Shown: in pieces, positions 12,463-23,759 of the stretch
Numbering within the stretch: position 1 is the first letter of the stretch
How the letters are laid out: every line of letters starts with the position of its first letter
NCBI GenBank assembly: GCA_944739405.2
Contig: OX123182.2
Span: 99,006,051 to 99,070,050, forward strand
Source: Euclidia mi
Lineage: Eukaryota > Arthropoda > Insecta > Lepidoptera > Erebidae
Direction of reading: 5' to 3'
Length of the DNA: 64,000 bases
The notes under the pieces: model-generated
The model's input: the letters and a program-made list of their open reading frames with translations, nothing else
What the model was told of the DNA's origin: nothing
Databases searched by the model: none
Translations under genes and position numbers: made by a program

Positions 12463-12555
12463 TTCCACGCACGGTGCTAAGGGAGAGGTAAGAAAGTGCC
12501 CCTGAAGAGGACGAAGTTGCTCACGATGTGTCCGATCTTGAGCACGATGATGTCG
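12463..12555 (+). other. Candidate exon, splice-bounded, coding not shown
   Basis: The 93-bp, GC-richer block is preceded by a pyrimidine-rich acceptor (TTTTCTCTTGTAG) and followed by a textbook donor (GTAAGT). Its length is a multiple of three. All three plus frames contain a stop, although one is open for 22 codons after its TAA and rich in Glu/Asp. On the minus strand a 26-codon hydrophobic frame ends TTCTTACCTCTCCCTTAG, but that strand lacks a good acceptor. It could be an untranslated or lncRNA exon, a decayed exon or chance. No neighbouring exon was found. Confidence 0.3.
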
Positions 12556-12946
12556 GTAAGTGCTTTTTATTTTTTTAACAGACCATACGGTGGTCCTTAG
12601 AAACAGGAGTAGCTTCTTTAAGAGATAAAATTTGATTTTTTTTTATTCAGGCCGCAGTAACATAATCAGTATGTTAGCATCGCTAAGATAGAAATCCACT
12701 GTTGACATGAAACACTGTTAGAGATTTCTTTCTTTTTTAACCTCGGTATCAAAGTTGAATATTTTATTTATTATTTTTTTACCTTAGTATGATATGAATT
12801 ATGTTATAATACACACTAAGTAGCTGAGTTAGCAAGAAAGTAATTGGCAATTACGATAATAATATTCAGAAATATAGATCACAGGAGGAAAACCATATAG
12901 TTTTTCTCAGGAAATGAGCAACAACACTATGAGATCATAGATAATA

Positions 12947-14521
12947 CACACAATCAAAAAAGTCTAAGCAACACATACAAATTTCAATTTTACAATGTGT
13001 TTTCGCATTAAATCCTTAGCATTTTCTTATTTATATTATTTTTTAATGCTTTTTTGATATTAAAAAACTTTTTTTTATAATCTTAATTAACAATAATTAC
13101 GAGTAAGTACTGTATGTAAGTAGTACAAAGTTAGGTGCCTAATCAAGTAAACTTAAACTAAAATTAAATAGTTGTACAAAAATTGCATAATTTAATACAA
13201 AGTGTGGCCTCCTCTGTTATTGAGAACTTGCTGGCACCGATTATTCATAGATTCGATAAGATTGTTAATGTTATTCTGCGACAATTGCTCCCAATGAAAT
13301 TTAGTAAGTCCATCAGTTGTTGGGTTGTTGTCACTCCATCCAAGTCCTTTAAAACACGTCTCTGGAGCATGTCCTATGCATGCTCGATAGGGTTGAGGTC
13401 TGGCAATTGTACAGGCCAAGGCAATACCAGGATGTTTTCCTTTGCCAAGTACTCCCGTGTGTGCAAAGCTGTATGCGAACGCGCATTGTCATGCATCAAC
13501 ATGAAATCGGAGCCAAGTGTTTGTGCGAATGGACGGACATAAGGCCTTAGAACATCCTCAACGTAATTTACAGCGTTCATGTTACCATTTACAAAAAGGA
13601 GCTCAGTTCGGCTGTTCTTCATAATACCCGCCCATACCATAACTGTTGAGCCGTTGTATAGATGCACTTCCTGAACATACCTCAGTCTTTCAGTATTTCC
13701 AGGACGACGGTACACTCTTACCCTTCTAGTATCAGGCTTGAACCCAAATCGAGACTCATCGCAAAATAAATTTTTATCCCATTGTTCCCGGGTCCATGTA
13801 ATGTGTTCCCTACACCATTCATTTTGACGAGCGCGATTCCCGTGACGTATCGGTGGGCACTTAATTGGCCGTCGCACTCGTAGGCCATACTCATGCAGTC
13901 GATTTTGCACAGTTTGGCAGCTAACAACAACACCACATGAATTTTGTAGCCTTAAACCTATCTGTCGGTTGGTTAACATAGGCTGGCGTCTTGCAGTCAG
14001 TTGTATGTATCGATCTTGCCGTGTGGTTGTACACCTACCTCGACCTGGGTGCTGCTCAGCAGGATCTCCCATGTTAGTGTAACGCTGATGAAGACTGCAA
14101 ATAACGCTTCTGTTGATACCAAAATACCGAGATACCTGAGATTGACTTCTTCCCGCTTGCAACATCCCTACAGCTCTTTGCATTTCATCTGCGTTCAAAT
14201 GACGTCGCTCCATGACGTAAAAATGTCTCATAATCCAAATTTGTTCAAAACTTTTTCAAATTATTGTTTAAATCATAAAATTGATACAGAATACTAAATT
14301 TTAATAAGCAAAGAAAACGCTATAAAATTCTAACAAATGCATTCGCATTTGAATTTGTGAAAAAAAAAACAAATATGATACTCGAATTTTTTTTACAACC
14401 AGCCTGTATGTCCTCTAGATCAAAAAAGTTTACATATGTATTACCTACTTGGTAAGAAATGATATAATAATTGATTAATAATTTGAAATAGTATGTGTTG
14501 CTTAGACTTTTTTGATGTGTG
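12947..14521 (-). mobile_element. Tc1-like DNA transposon, inactivated
   Basis: Terminal inverted repeats of about 31 bp (CACACAATCAAAAAAGTC at 12947, inverted at the right end with a one-base indel) share AAGTCTAAGCAACACATAC. They are flanked by TA (12945-12946, 14522-14523), the Tc1/mariner target. Length is 1575 bp. The single transposase gene lies inside on the minus strand. The two repeats differ by little, so the copy is of moderate age. Confidence 0.85.
13192..14231 (-). pseudogene. Tc1-like transposase with nonsense and frameshift
   Basis: The transposase cuts and pastes the element. The N-terminal half carries paired helix-turn-helix DNA-binding regions (about residues 8-115) with a GRPR-like PGRGR linker. 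The catalytic triad is visible: Asp in FCDESRFGF, Asp in LMHDNARSHT and Glu in LPDLNPIEH. Exactly 34 residues lie between the last two, so it is a DD34E Tc1-type enzyme. Just after NPIEHA a TAG interrupts the frame (13374-13376), where the family usually has Trp, so TGG to TAG is likely. The last third resumes in another frame (13192-13419, ending RCQQVLNNRGGHTLY), which shows an additional frameshift near 13300. The copy cannot make full-length enzyme. Confidence 0.88.
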
Positions 14522-14544
14522 TATTTCTCAAATGAAGTGGACAA

Positions 14545-14982
14545 CGAATATATTCATGGCAATCCTCCATTTTATTGCGCCGAGCTTTCTTGTTATATCT
14601 TATGATAGTAAGTTGTACACTGAACTGTGGATAAACTGAATTTTCAGTCAGTTTCTCAGTTTATTTAATAGTATAAACTAATCCTATAATAATTAATGCT
14701 ACTCTTTTTTGTTATTCTGGTGTACAATCAAGAGTTTTTATCTAATCTAAAATCTAATGCTAACGTGCAACAAGCCCAGAAACGTGCACACTTAACGAAA
14801 TGTATCAAACAAGGCCTAATGCGTTACGCGTTTCCCAGTACTGGGTTAAAACCGTATGACAAGTGTTGCCATCGACACAAGAAAAAGAAGAAGAACTAAT
14901 TCTTTAGGTTGGTTTTAATACTGAACTAATTGAGTACTACAGATTAAATTTATAAGCAGAGCTTGTCCGAATATTTTATTAG
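14545..14982. other. Intergenic DNA, nothing recognised
   Basis: A 67-codon frame at 14696-14899 ends in a lysine run from a GAA/AAG-rich stretch. It has no domain and is not supported as a gene. Confidence 0.35.
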
Positions 14983-14987
14983 CGATC

Positions 14988-15894
14988 CACAGTGTTTTAT
15001 GAAGACCATTTTTCGGACACCGTCTTTTTATTAAAGAAGCTAATAGATATATTCAATAAAAAGAAATATTTCGTATCCCCATTAAGCTAGCATCTCTAGT
15101 TTTTTAGAAAAACTTTTTTGAAAATCATCATATTTTAAAGCGGATATTTAGAAAAAAAGATATTCCTCTTAAACTAAGCATGATACGCAATAATAATGTT
15201 ACAAGCACCGATAGCGTCTCTTTCACTGCACATTTTACAGTTAAAATGAACCTTATAACTTGACTAGATTCAAATTTAAGCGAGATTTTGGATTTTTAGA
15301 TTTTCTTACTTTTCTCGAAGATTCTACCAAATGTGGAAAAGTTATATATACAGAAATGATGCTCTTTACTTTCCTCATATACTCAATAAATTTCAGACCC
15401 CAAATCCATGGAATCTAGAAGTTATTCCAAATTAACTGTTTTTGCTAGGGTTTTCACATTTGTATGCCGGGTTTTAATGATAAAATTTTTATTCGATATT
15501 GATTTTATAACTAAATTATATGTTGTAAAGAAATCAATATCGAATAAAAATTTAATCATTAAAATCCAGAATATAAATATGAAAAAACTAGCAAAAACAG
15601 TTATATGGAATAGTTAGTAGGAAGTTAAGAGGTTCATTTTAACTGTAAAATGTGCAGTGAAAGAGACGCTATCGGTGCTTGTAACATTATTATTGCGTAT
15701 CGTGCTTAGTTTAAGAGGAATATCTTTTTTCTAAATATCCGCTTCAAAATATGATGATTTTCAAAAAAGTTTTTCTAAAAAACTAGAGATGCTAGCTTAA
15801 TGGGGATACGAAATATTTCTTTTTATTGAATATATCTATTAGATTCTTTAATAAAAAGACGGTGTCCGAAAAATGGTCTTCATAAAACACTGTG
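14988..15894. mobile_element. Fold-back element with CACAGTG ends, candidate Transib-type
   Basis: The left arm (14988-about 15250) is repeated inverted at about 15633-15894 with high identity. An inner inverted repeat (about 15429-15504 against 15530-15607) flanks a short centre, so the whole 907 bp can fold as one long hairpin. Both ends read CACAGTG followed by TTTTATGAAGACC. The 5-bp direct repeat CGATC flanks it exactly (14983-14987, 15895-15899). CAC-starting ends plus 5-bp GC-containing duplications are the signature of Transib/RAG-type transposition. There is no coding sequence, so it would be non-autonomous. Superfamily assignment is inference. Confidence 0.6.
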
Positions 15895-15899
15895 CGATC

Positions 15900-16900
15900 G
15901 TCTCTTTTTATAAGAGTTTAAAGTTTAGAGTGTCAAATTATTTTCAGAATATTATTAGTACTTATTTCAATTTAATTTTTAAAAGATTTAAACGTGTTTA
16001 CTCTAGACTACTCATTGACGTACTTAAAGACAAAGAAATTGCATAATGCAAATACCAAGGCATATTTAGTGAAAATATAATTAGCACTTTAAGGTAAGAT
16101 ATCCTCATTAATTAATATAAATATGTTTCATTACAATTTTGCATACGTATTGTCTCTATTAATTTTCTTATTTGCTACAATTGTATAAATACATAACACT
16201 ATTAATTTAATTAATCTGGTAACACGGTACCGCATTAAAATCGAAGTATAATTACGGACACCAACAGCGATCGCCTTCCCTAATAGCTGCGATCAAAATA
16301 ATTGCTCAAACAAACCCTTTGAACTAGTTAAACAAATTACGATCATCATAGCATCCCTAAACAAGGAAACTAAAGGAGAAAACTATGGCCTTGTGTCCAC
16401 TGGCGGCCACGGTACGACACAAGATTTTACAACAAAGGAAAATATAACTTAATAGTACGATAATGAAATGAAACTTGAATTATAGCTATGATGAGTACCT
16501 AGATATTGCCCAAGCATTATGTAGCCTACATAATGCTTGGGCAGGGCTCTGGTAAGCAAATTAAAATGTTGGTGATATACTTATAAGTTGTATTATTGCT
16601 TGGCGCAAAAATACTCTTGTCGTTTTGTATCTGGACGCAGAGCCTATAAAACCGGTGCTTGCAACAATCTCATGAATGGTCCGACTCACCGAGTGTATAG
16701 AGTTTTTATAGCGTACCCGTAAAGGTAATGCTATAAACTTGTTGTGGATAAATCTCAATGACGGGTGATCCCGGCAGAATATAAATTTTGCTGCCGCTTG
16801 CTTACTACTTACGTTTTAATTCTTAGAGCGTATGCGGTAGGAATATAAATCTCTGTTTTAGTTTTTGTTTTTAATTTTTATAATCGTCGTCCGTGTAGTG
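15900..16900. other. Intergenic DNA, nothing recognised
   Basis: A short inverted repeat, CCCAAGCATTATGTAG against its complement at about 16510-16540, is the only structure seen. Confidence 0.4.
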
Positions 16901-16904
16901 ACGG

Positions 16905-17130
16905 ATTAAGAATTCGGAATGTCACCACCCCATATCATCCCATGGGTGTCGTAAGAGCCGACAGAGGGAGCATATTATGCAGAGAACAGCATTGTAAGAG
17001 AAGGAAAACTTGATACAAACCCTATACCAACCCGTTTGGCCAGCGTGGTATAGTAGGCCAATTCCTCCTTTTAAAGGAGAGGCCTGGTCCAGCAGTGGAC
17101 TGTTAAGGGCTGATGATGATGATGAATCGT
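16905..17130 (+). repeat. LINE 3' tail ending in (GATGAT)n, copy 1
   Basis: The sequence passes from GGAATGTCACCACCCCATAT through CGTTTGGCCAGCGTGGTATA and GGTCCAGCAGTGGACTGTTA to GATGATGATGATGA. An inverted, nearly identical copy lies at 50953-51190. CCAGCAGTGGAC followed by GATGAT repeats is a typical 3' end of RTE-like LINEs in Lepidoptera. Confidence 0.7.
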
Positions 17131-17504
17131 TGCTATTTGCATTGTGGTCTGATATCAGAAGTATCAGTGTTTATTAAATTAAATTTCTAGCTAATTCGAG
17201 CTCCAAAATATAGTACGTGATTTAAATTTTTTTAGGAATGATATGTACAATGTGTGTATAATCACTAATAACAATTTTAAATAAACCAACTCATAGCTAT
17301 ATAAAAATGAAAGCAGTTAAGTAGATAAAACTAAAGCAAGCTTCAGTAGATAAACTTTCGATGCCATACCTAAATGCCGTAACTATGAAAAGTCGCGAAT
17401 CGAAGTTCATATTTATTCACACTCGCTTCTATTGACACCGTCAGCAAATAAATTGTTCAATACCAATATACAAATAATAATTATCACTCTTTTACATTAT
17501 TGTA

Positions 17505-18135
17505 AAACTAGGTTTTGCCCGCTGCTTCGTAAGCGTAAATTCTGTTTTGTACAACCTCCCCTACGGAGTGTAGGAACATAAATGCCAAATTTCACCTACT
17601 TGCGCTCAGTATTTTCGGCTGTAGCGTATCTGTTAGTCAGTCAGTAACGCAAGGATTTTATATATACAGATAAAAGTAATTCTTTTAAAAATAAAAGGTT
17701 TCACACAAATTCTGACTCCCTTTTCTACCCTCTCAGGGGATTTCCAGGCTTTGTTTTCGCTAACGCCATTTGCGGCAAAGTATGAAGTGAATCCCTTGAA
17801 GGCATAAAAAGGTTTCATACAACTTCTGACACCCCTTTTTATCCACTTAGGGTAAGAAGGTGCAAAAATACTTTCTTACTGTTCACTAACTTCATTTGAG
17901 GAACCAATATACAAAGTTTGTAGTTAATCCATTGAAGAAATAAAAAGTTTCATACAAACTCTGACAACCTGTTTAACCCCCTTAGGGGAGGAATTTCCAA
18001 AAATCCTCTTTTAGTGCACCCCTATACACCTCAAGGAACAAACGTGACAAATTTCACCTACTTGCGCTCAGTAGTTTCGGTTGTAGCGTGTCTGTCAGTC
18101 AGTCAGTAACGCAAGGATTTTATATATGCAGAAGA
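17505..18135 (+). repeat. Composite interspersed repeat with about 125-bp internal tandem units
   Basis: Two ends of the same type, CTTGCGCTCAGTA(G/T)TTTCGG then GTCAGTCAGTAACGCAAGGA and TTTTATATAT, occur at 17605-17665 and 18060-18128. Between them three degenerate units start with AAAGGTTTCA(C/T)ACAAA at about 17692, 17807 and 17940. The end module recurs inverted at 38466-38665. No coding frame. Origin (Helitron-like or other) not established. Confidence 0.55.
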
Positions 18136-19679
18136 TTAAATGACAACGGTCGCATTATTTGTAAAATAAAAGGAGTGTAACAACCGCTGATACGGGCCAA
18201 CAGTTCCGCTAAAATGAAAAATGTGTTTCAATCTTCCTTCCTCGTAAACTTGGTCAGAGTACTTGGCACATTATGAAAGCTCGTTTGATGTCTTCTCGTA
18301 TTAATGATAAAGGACTTGGCAATAATGTATCTTAGGAACAGTGAGTCTGCAGATAATTTGAGCTCCTTAGAAATCTAGATAATTTGCCGAAGTTCTGTTT
18401 GTGCAAAATGTATGGAACTTTACTTCAGCCAAAATAATCTAATTGAGGGTAATAAGATTCTGTTGTATCAATGTATCATAATGCAGTATTTTGCTCTGTT
18501 GATTAATGATAGATTCTAAGAAGCTTTTACAAATTGATGACAGTTGAAAGTTTCGATTTAAAATCATTTATTTTTCGGTCTAGGAATTATCTATGTCTCA
18601 ATAGAGACGTCACAGACGGTAAATCAATGAACATAGAACTTCGTCTTATAATTTCAGTAAGTACCTAGTTACTGTGAATTTGTAACGAACTGTGTCCTCT
18701 TTCAATTATTCCATCATTCAGTAATTACCCTATTTGTACAAAAAAGAAAATGATCAAATAATATTTGTTCCTGTCTCTTAACTGATGTGCTGGTAGTAGT
18801 AAGGTGATTATTTAGGTAATTGAGCTTATAGTTCGTAGAATAAAATGGAACAAGAATTCTATATGTATAGAATTTTAAAAAATCCAAGTAAGTTTTCTTC
18901 AAATTTTTTTTCACAGAACTTTTGAGTACCTTTGGCTAAGAAAACGAATTGCCGAGTAAGCATAACATTACAATCAAAATCATCTCCGTTAAGTGTATTA
19001 TTCAACTTTCAAAGTGTATGAAAAATGAAGAAAATTTGCTTAATGCGTACTTAATTTGGACTTGCAAATAGAAAGAAGAAATATAAAATAAAATATATAT
19101 ATATATTGATTATGAAAACCGCTTTTGTCCTTGGCTTGTTGAAAAAAATATTTTGTCACTACAACCCTCTTAAGTTTCACTGATTTAGTTAATACTCAGC
19201 TAGCAAACAAACTTCCAGGAAAAGGAACATTAAACCAGGAACCACAAGAGAAATATCGGAAGTCGACATGTTGCCGAATGGAAAGACAACAAACGGGAAA
19301 TGCTAAGAAACTTAGCTTATGAGTTTATGAGTAACGATGGTGCTGTAAGGCATTGTAGCATACTAAATAGTTTCCTAAAACTTAGTTATAGATTTTCAAT
19401 ATGTTTGGGCATTTAGGGAACCGTGAAAAGCATTATGTAATGTAAGATAATATGTATGCGATCATATAAAATGTTTTCAACTAGTAGAATCTCATGAGAC
19501 TCGCCAAATAAACTTGAAGATCCTTATATCATCATCTTAGCGTTATGCCAGTGTCTGCTTTGTAGTTTAATCGAATTTGATTGAATATTAGCTTTTACAC
19601 AGAACGACTGAATTTCCTGTCTGACCTCCCCGCAAGCCAAATGAATAGCTTTATTCTACGGTTTACTACGGACTAGTGT
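18136..19679. other. Intergenic DNA, nothing recognised
   Basis: AT-rich. No exon, repeat end or coding bias seen. Confidence 0.4.
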
Positions 19680-19915
19680 CAGTTTATGCATACGTACTGA
19701 GTCCCTAAAACGACTGTCAAAGATGTTCATAACAGCCGCGACCGACGGCTTAATGTGCTCGCCGAGGCACGGCGCAAATATTAATTTTCAATTCAATACG
19801 CACATAACTCTGAAAAGTCATTGGTGCGTGCCGTGAATTCAAAACCAATACCCTCTGCATGGCAGTCTGTTGGCATCTCCACTCACTGCCTTTTCCGCCA
19901 GGCTAACGCTTTATG
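19680..19915 (+). repeat. Interspersed repeat, GGCTTAATRTGCTC family, copy 2
   Basis: Contains ACGACTGTCAAAGATGTTCAT, GACCGACGGCTTAATGTGCTC, AATACGCACATAACTC, GTGCGTGCCGTGAATTC and GCATGGCAGTCTGTTGGCATC, in the same order as the copy at 8590-8895. It preserves the tRNA-like middle part better. Confidence 0.6.
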
Positions 19916-20424
19916 TTATCTAAGCGTCTACTAGTAGATAACGTATACCTGATAATGTTGCGCTCTGTGCTAGTCGGCAGCCGACACCTAAGGCTGAAAA
20001 AAATAATTATTTGATGAACATGTGCAAGTCTCAAATAATATTCAGTTCTCCCCAAGATATATTTTGACGTCTACCAGAAACTGGATTCAGACAAACTTTC
20101 ACATTTTATTCCTAGTGGTGATTGCTCTTTAAATGAATAATACAAGAAAATAAATCTTATAATAAAGATCTCATATCACATTCTTAAAACTGCTGTAATA
20201 GTGAATGGCAATGCCATTGGATAGTATTTTGAGTTCTTTTTCCAAAAGGAATGTTTATTTGGACTGATTTGATTATGAAATACATATACTTAACGCAACG
20301 GAAGATATTTTATTTAATGTATTCCCTTTAATATTATGATTATTGTAACTTACGACACATTTTTATATTATTAGTTCCAATGTAAGTTATCTTATATACA
20401 ACATTAATTACTTAATTCTAGATG

Positions 20425-21061
20425 AATGTCAACGTAAAAGATAGTTAGAACTACATACAATTAAATACGGCTGATATTTTCAAAGTAGAAAATCGTATGT
20501 GACTTTTTAGGATTTCTAGCAAAAATAACAAGAAATCTTACTACAGGTCATAAACTAAGCCTAAAAATATGTCAGTATGCCAATTTTGGTTCTTAAATTA
20601 GGTTATTTGACTTCACAAACATCAATAATCTGCTTCCGTACCTTTAAATGGTGATACTGTAAAGTTGATAAAATGCAGTTACGATATTGTACGTAGGAGG
20701 TGTCGATATAATATAACATCTACTCAATTTGGACAAAGTAATAATTTGCACCGAATTAATCACATTAACTAGCTATTTTATAAAACATCTTGTGTTATAT
20801 ATCGTAACTGCATTTTATCAACTTTACAGTATCACCATTTAAAGGTACGGAAGCAGATTATTGATGTTTGTGAAGTCAAATAACCTAATTTAAGAACCAA
20901 AATTGGCATACTGACATATTTTTAGGCTTAGTTTATGACCTGTAGTAAGATTTCTTGTTATTTTTGCTAGAAATCCTAAAAAGTCACTTACGATTTTCTA
21001 CTTTGAAAATATCAGCCGTATTTAATTGTATGTAGTTCTAACTATCTTTTACGTTGACATT
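20425..21061. mobile_element. Fold-back (long inverted repeat) element
   Basis: Bases 20425-20686 are repeated inverted at 20800-21061, about 262 bp per arm. Reading both arms I find only a few differences, for example ATCGTATGTGAC against ATCGTAAGTGAC. About 113 bp separate the arms. A 3-bp direct repeat, ATG, lies immediately outside each end (20422-20424, 21062-21064). There is no coding frame. The near-identity of the arms suggests a young or gene-converting element. Superfamily unknown. Confidence 0.7.
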
Positions 21062-22640
21062 ATGTTGACACTTGGATGAAGTGATATAATAAGTGAAGTG
21101 CAGCTTGTAAAGATTTATTTTAATCAGTTCCGTACTGGACATCGATATGTTAACTGGCCTATTAACCAGGAAAGCCATTTTAATAGGTTACGTTAGGTTT
21201 TCTTGTGGCTTTGCACCTTAATATAGGAGTCCTGCGAAGCAGGGCTCCGTCAGCTTAGCTTATTAAATATCGTCCCCTGACTCCACAATTCAGTATAGCG
21301 TGGCTTAGTGATCACATCATGCTGTATCGGAGTGGTAAGGAAAGTAATTCGTGTCGTATTTATTACTTTGACAATTTTGGCTTGCCTTTATGAATAAACA
21401 TCCAGATGAAGTGATTAATAAATAAAAATGTCTTGGCAATTTAGTAAATATATATTTTGACCAGTCATTATATATAATGTTATAATAATCACTATGGCTG
21501 TCACAAATATATTTACTTGACATTAACCTTATCAGCTGATTTTAATTAAAATCAATATATATTAAACTAAAGGATGCCCGCAGCTACGCTACGCAGGCAC
21601 ATTATATTTTATTTTAACCTTTTATGCCTGCTCCCGTGACAATTTTGAGAAATCACTTCTTAGTGCCCCTACTGTCCTAAAGGAATATACCTATTTAGCA
21701 TATGCATAGACTGAAAGAAAATAGCTCACCGTCTTACATGCTTTGTGTCAGAAATACATATAAGAAGTTATTGTCATGCAAGGTACGAAAGCAAGTTTCT
21801 TGTGAAATTCTCAACTTAGATTCTTAAAGCAAGAACCAATAGTCATCTGTATTATGCATAGGTCTTTTAGTTTAAACAGAATATCTGTAAGGTTAATTAA
21901 AAAGCTGTTAGAATATTATTTCTTAAACAGTCAAGTTGTTTAATGACGCGTAAATAAACTTCGAACCTATAGTAGATCACTTTTTTGACCGACTATACAT
22001 AGTATCATGGCGACCTTTCAAAAAAATAAGTTGAAATGCGACACAACACACTTAGGATGTACTCGTACATAAAAATAATCAGCAAAAAAGCAACAATAAA
22101 CTGATTGTTTCTCTAAAGTTTAATAATTTAACAGTAATTCCACACAATACAAACAAACTACCATACATAGATTATTCTATATCACTTTAATTTATGGCTC
22201 TTTGATACACAATTACTCATTTCAAGGGTCTTTATTGACTTTAATGTACCCGTTTACCCAAGTTTACGTGGAAGACTCAGCAATATGCATAATTACCTCT
22301 CTTGTGTAAACAAAGATAAGTGTTGGGTGATTGTTAGAAATATTATAGGCCCGGGATTAAAGTAAAACGGTTATAAGCAGGCTCTGGCGTTCATTAATTA
22401 TGTTGCTGATATTAAATCTTAAGTATTTTTTTGTTTACGGATTACAGTATACAAGTTTATAATTAGTGTATTTTCAATGACAAAATTTAGAAGCAATACT
22501 GTAAACCAAAGGTGCATTCTGGGCTTAATCACCGACGTATATAATTACAAAAAAATATCGTAACTTGTATCAGTAATAATTTTTATTTTAACTAACTTCA
22601 AAGCTTTGAGAGTGGCCTCAATTTCTTCGTCCATACTTAC
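21062..22640. other. Intergenic DNA with one short repeat fragment
   Basis: At 21573-21690 the block AGGATGCCCGCAGCTACGCT resembles the start of the repeat at 10508. The rest, up to the promoter region at 22640, shows nothing I can support. Confidence 0.4.
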
Positions 22641-22810
22641 TATAAATATATAAAAGTCACGCTTGACTGGCGTTAAATTTATCTGAAGTTTTAAGTTTTC
22701 AGTTCAACCCATCGGTTAAGCAAAGATTTATGTTTGAAAACTGCAGTCCAGACCGAGATTGGCCCGTTGCCATATAAAAGACAATCACCTCTCTTTAGTG
22801 TCAAGCGCCA
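22640..22810 (+). promoter_or_regulatory. Core promoter region upstream of the 22.9-kb gene
   Basis: Two TATA boxes point toward the gene. The nearer, TATAAAAG at 22773-22780, lies 30 bases before the A of GTGTCAAGC (22803), a spacing typical of metazoan TATA promoters, and 5' UTR starting there would be about 91 nt. A second, TATATAAAAG at 22647-22656, lies about 30 bases before 22679. The TCAGTT at 22699-22704 matches the arthropod initiator but is 52 bases away from that TATA. The true start is not determined. Confidence 0.45.
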
Positions 22811-22844
22811 CATTGAATAATTTTGAAACTTTTATATTTTATTC

Positions 22845-22988
22845 ATGGAGAATATAGTTATTTTTCTTTCCACATATCAATTCGACATGATCTATGTACG
22901 TGTACATTATCATTGCCGTCGCAACATCTCTTCTCCTCTGCACTATTCTCGGAATTGTCCGCTACGTGATGCACAGGCAAACGACTGA
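22845..22988 (+). other. Upstream ORF overlapping the membrane-protein start
   Basis: In the predicted 5' UTR an ATG at 22845 opens a 47-codon frame that ends at TGA 22986-22988, inside the main coding region and in a different frame. A second ATG (22887) lies in the same frame. Neither these nor the main ATG (22894) has a strong initiation context. If transcription starts near 22803, ribosomes would meet this frame first, which would reduce or regulate translation of the main protein. Confidence 0.45.
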
Positions 22989-23397
22989 CCAACCAAAAGG
23001 CCCGGACGTTTCCGCCACTACAGAAATACCGAACGGATTCAACGACAGTATATCAGAAGTCGACAACGATATTAATATAACCAGCCTATCCGGACCGGTG
23101 GACTCTGTTGATTCGGGCATCAAGCAAGATATACAATACACCAACGTTGCTCTTAGTCCCAAAATCAATAAGTACGTCGGTCGACCAGTACCGAACACGT
23201 ATCCACATGTGAGCATTATTATGTACGGACAGGTGGCTGAATTCCCCATAGAAATGCCTCTCCGAACTATGCCGCACGGCACGTTAGGGCGCGGAGTTGC
23301 GGTCAAAACTCTGCCGAGAGTGCAAATACAAAGCGAAACGGACCCTAACACGAGGAGTTTATATCGATATTCCAACGCACAGTACTACTTCGGGTGA
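22894..23397 (+). CDS. Single-pass membrane protein of unknown function
   Basis: A 167-residue protein from one exon. I do not recognise the family. Residues 2-24 form a hydrophobic segment (YVYIIIAVATSLLLCTILGI), followed at once by basic residues (RYVMHR). This predicts an uncleaved anchor with a very short outside N-terminus and a cytosolic tail of about 140 residues. The tail is rich in Pro, Ser, Thr and Asp, has no obvious enzymatic motif and ends in an aromatic run (SNAQYYFG). The ATG is the first in frame after a TGA at 22888-22890, so no upstream exon joins in this frame unless it enters downstream. Base composition is clearly richer in G+C than both flanks, supporting real coding. 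TATA boxes lie upstream and poly(A) signals downstream. It is the only convincing host gene here, though a role as last exon of a longer gene is not excluded. Confidence 0.65.
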   Translation: MYVYIIIAVATSLLLCTILGIVRYVMHRQTTDQPKGPDVSATTEIPNGFNDSISEVDNDINITSLSGPVDSVDSGIKQDIQYTNVALSPKINKYVGRPVPNTYPHVSIIMYGQVAEFPIEMPLRTMPHGTLGRGVAVKTLPRVQIQSETDPNTRSLYRYSNAQYYFG

Positions 23398-23714
23398 CAA
23401 CAAGACAAAAGCCAGTGTTCGGACGTATCTAGAACTTACTGTTTCTAGTTGAATCGTGTAGTGAAGTGTATATAGTTCACAGAATAACTAGTGAAGTTTG
23501 AAATGTTCTACTTTTAAATACGAAAACTGTGATATTAATTAAACACTTTCTAATATACTGCGAGCAGTTCAAACTGTAGACACAGAAAGATGGTGTGGTT
23601 GTAACTGTAGCGCTGTTGTGAATTGAGAGATGGATTGTTGTTAGGACTTTTATTATACTGTGTTGACCTTTTGATAACTAAGCTTTGTTTGTTAGCCGAG
23701 TGAATCGGCGAGTG

Positions 23715-23755
23715 AATAAATAAATTATAATAAAATTCTCGTGTCACAGTTTTCG
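23715..23755 (+). terminator. Poly(A) signals of the membrane-protein gene
   Basis: Overlapping AATAAA hexamers at 23715-23720 and 23719-23724 and another at 23729-23734 follow the stop codon by about 320-335 bases. The next repeat starts at about 23760, so the transcript probably ends near 23745-23755. Confidence 0.5.
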
Positions 23756-23759
23756 TTAC

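Noticed and set aside
13183..13542. 119-codon plus-strand frame
   Set aside because: Antisense to the Tc1-like transposase, which carries the recognisable catalytic motifs.
22962..23375. 137-codon frame antisense to the membrane-protein gene
   Set aside because: It mirrors the real coding frame, has no promoter or poly(A) on its strand, and its composition follows from the opposite strand.
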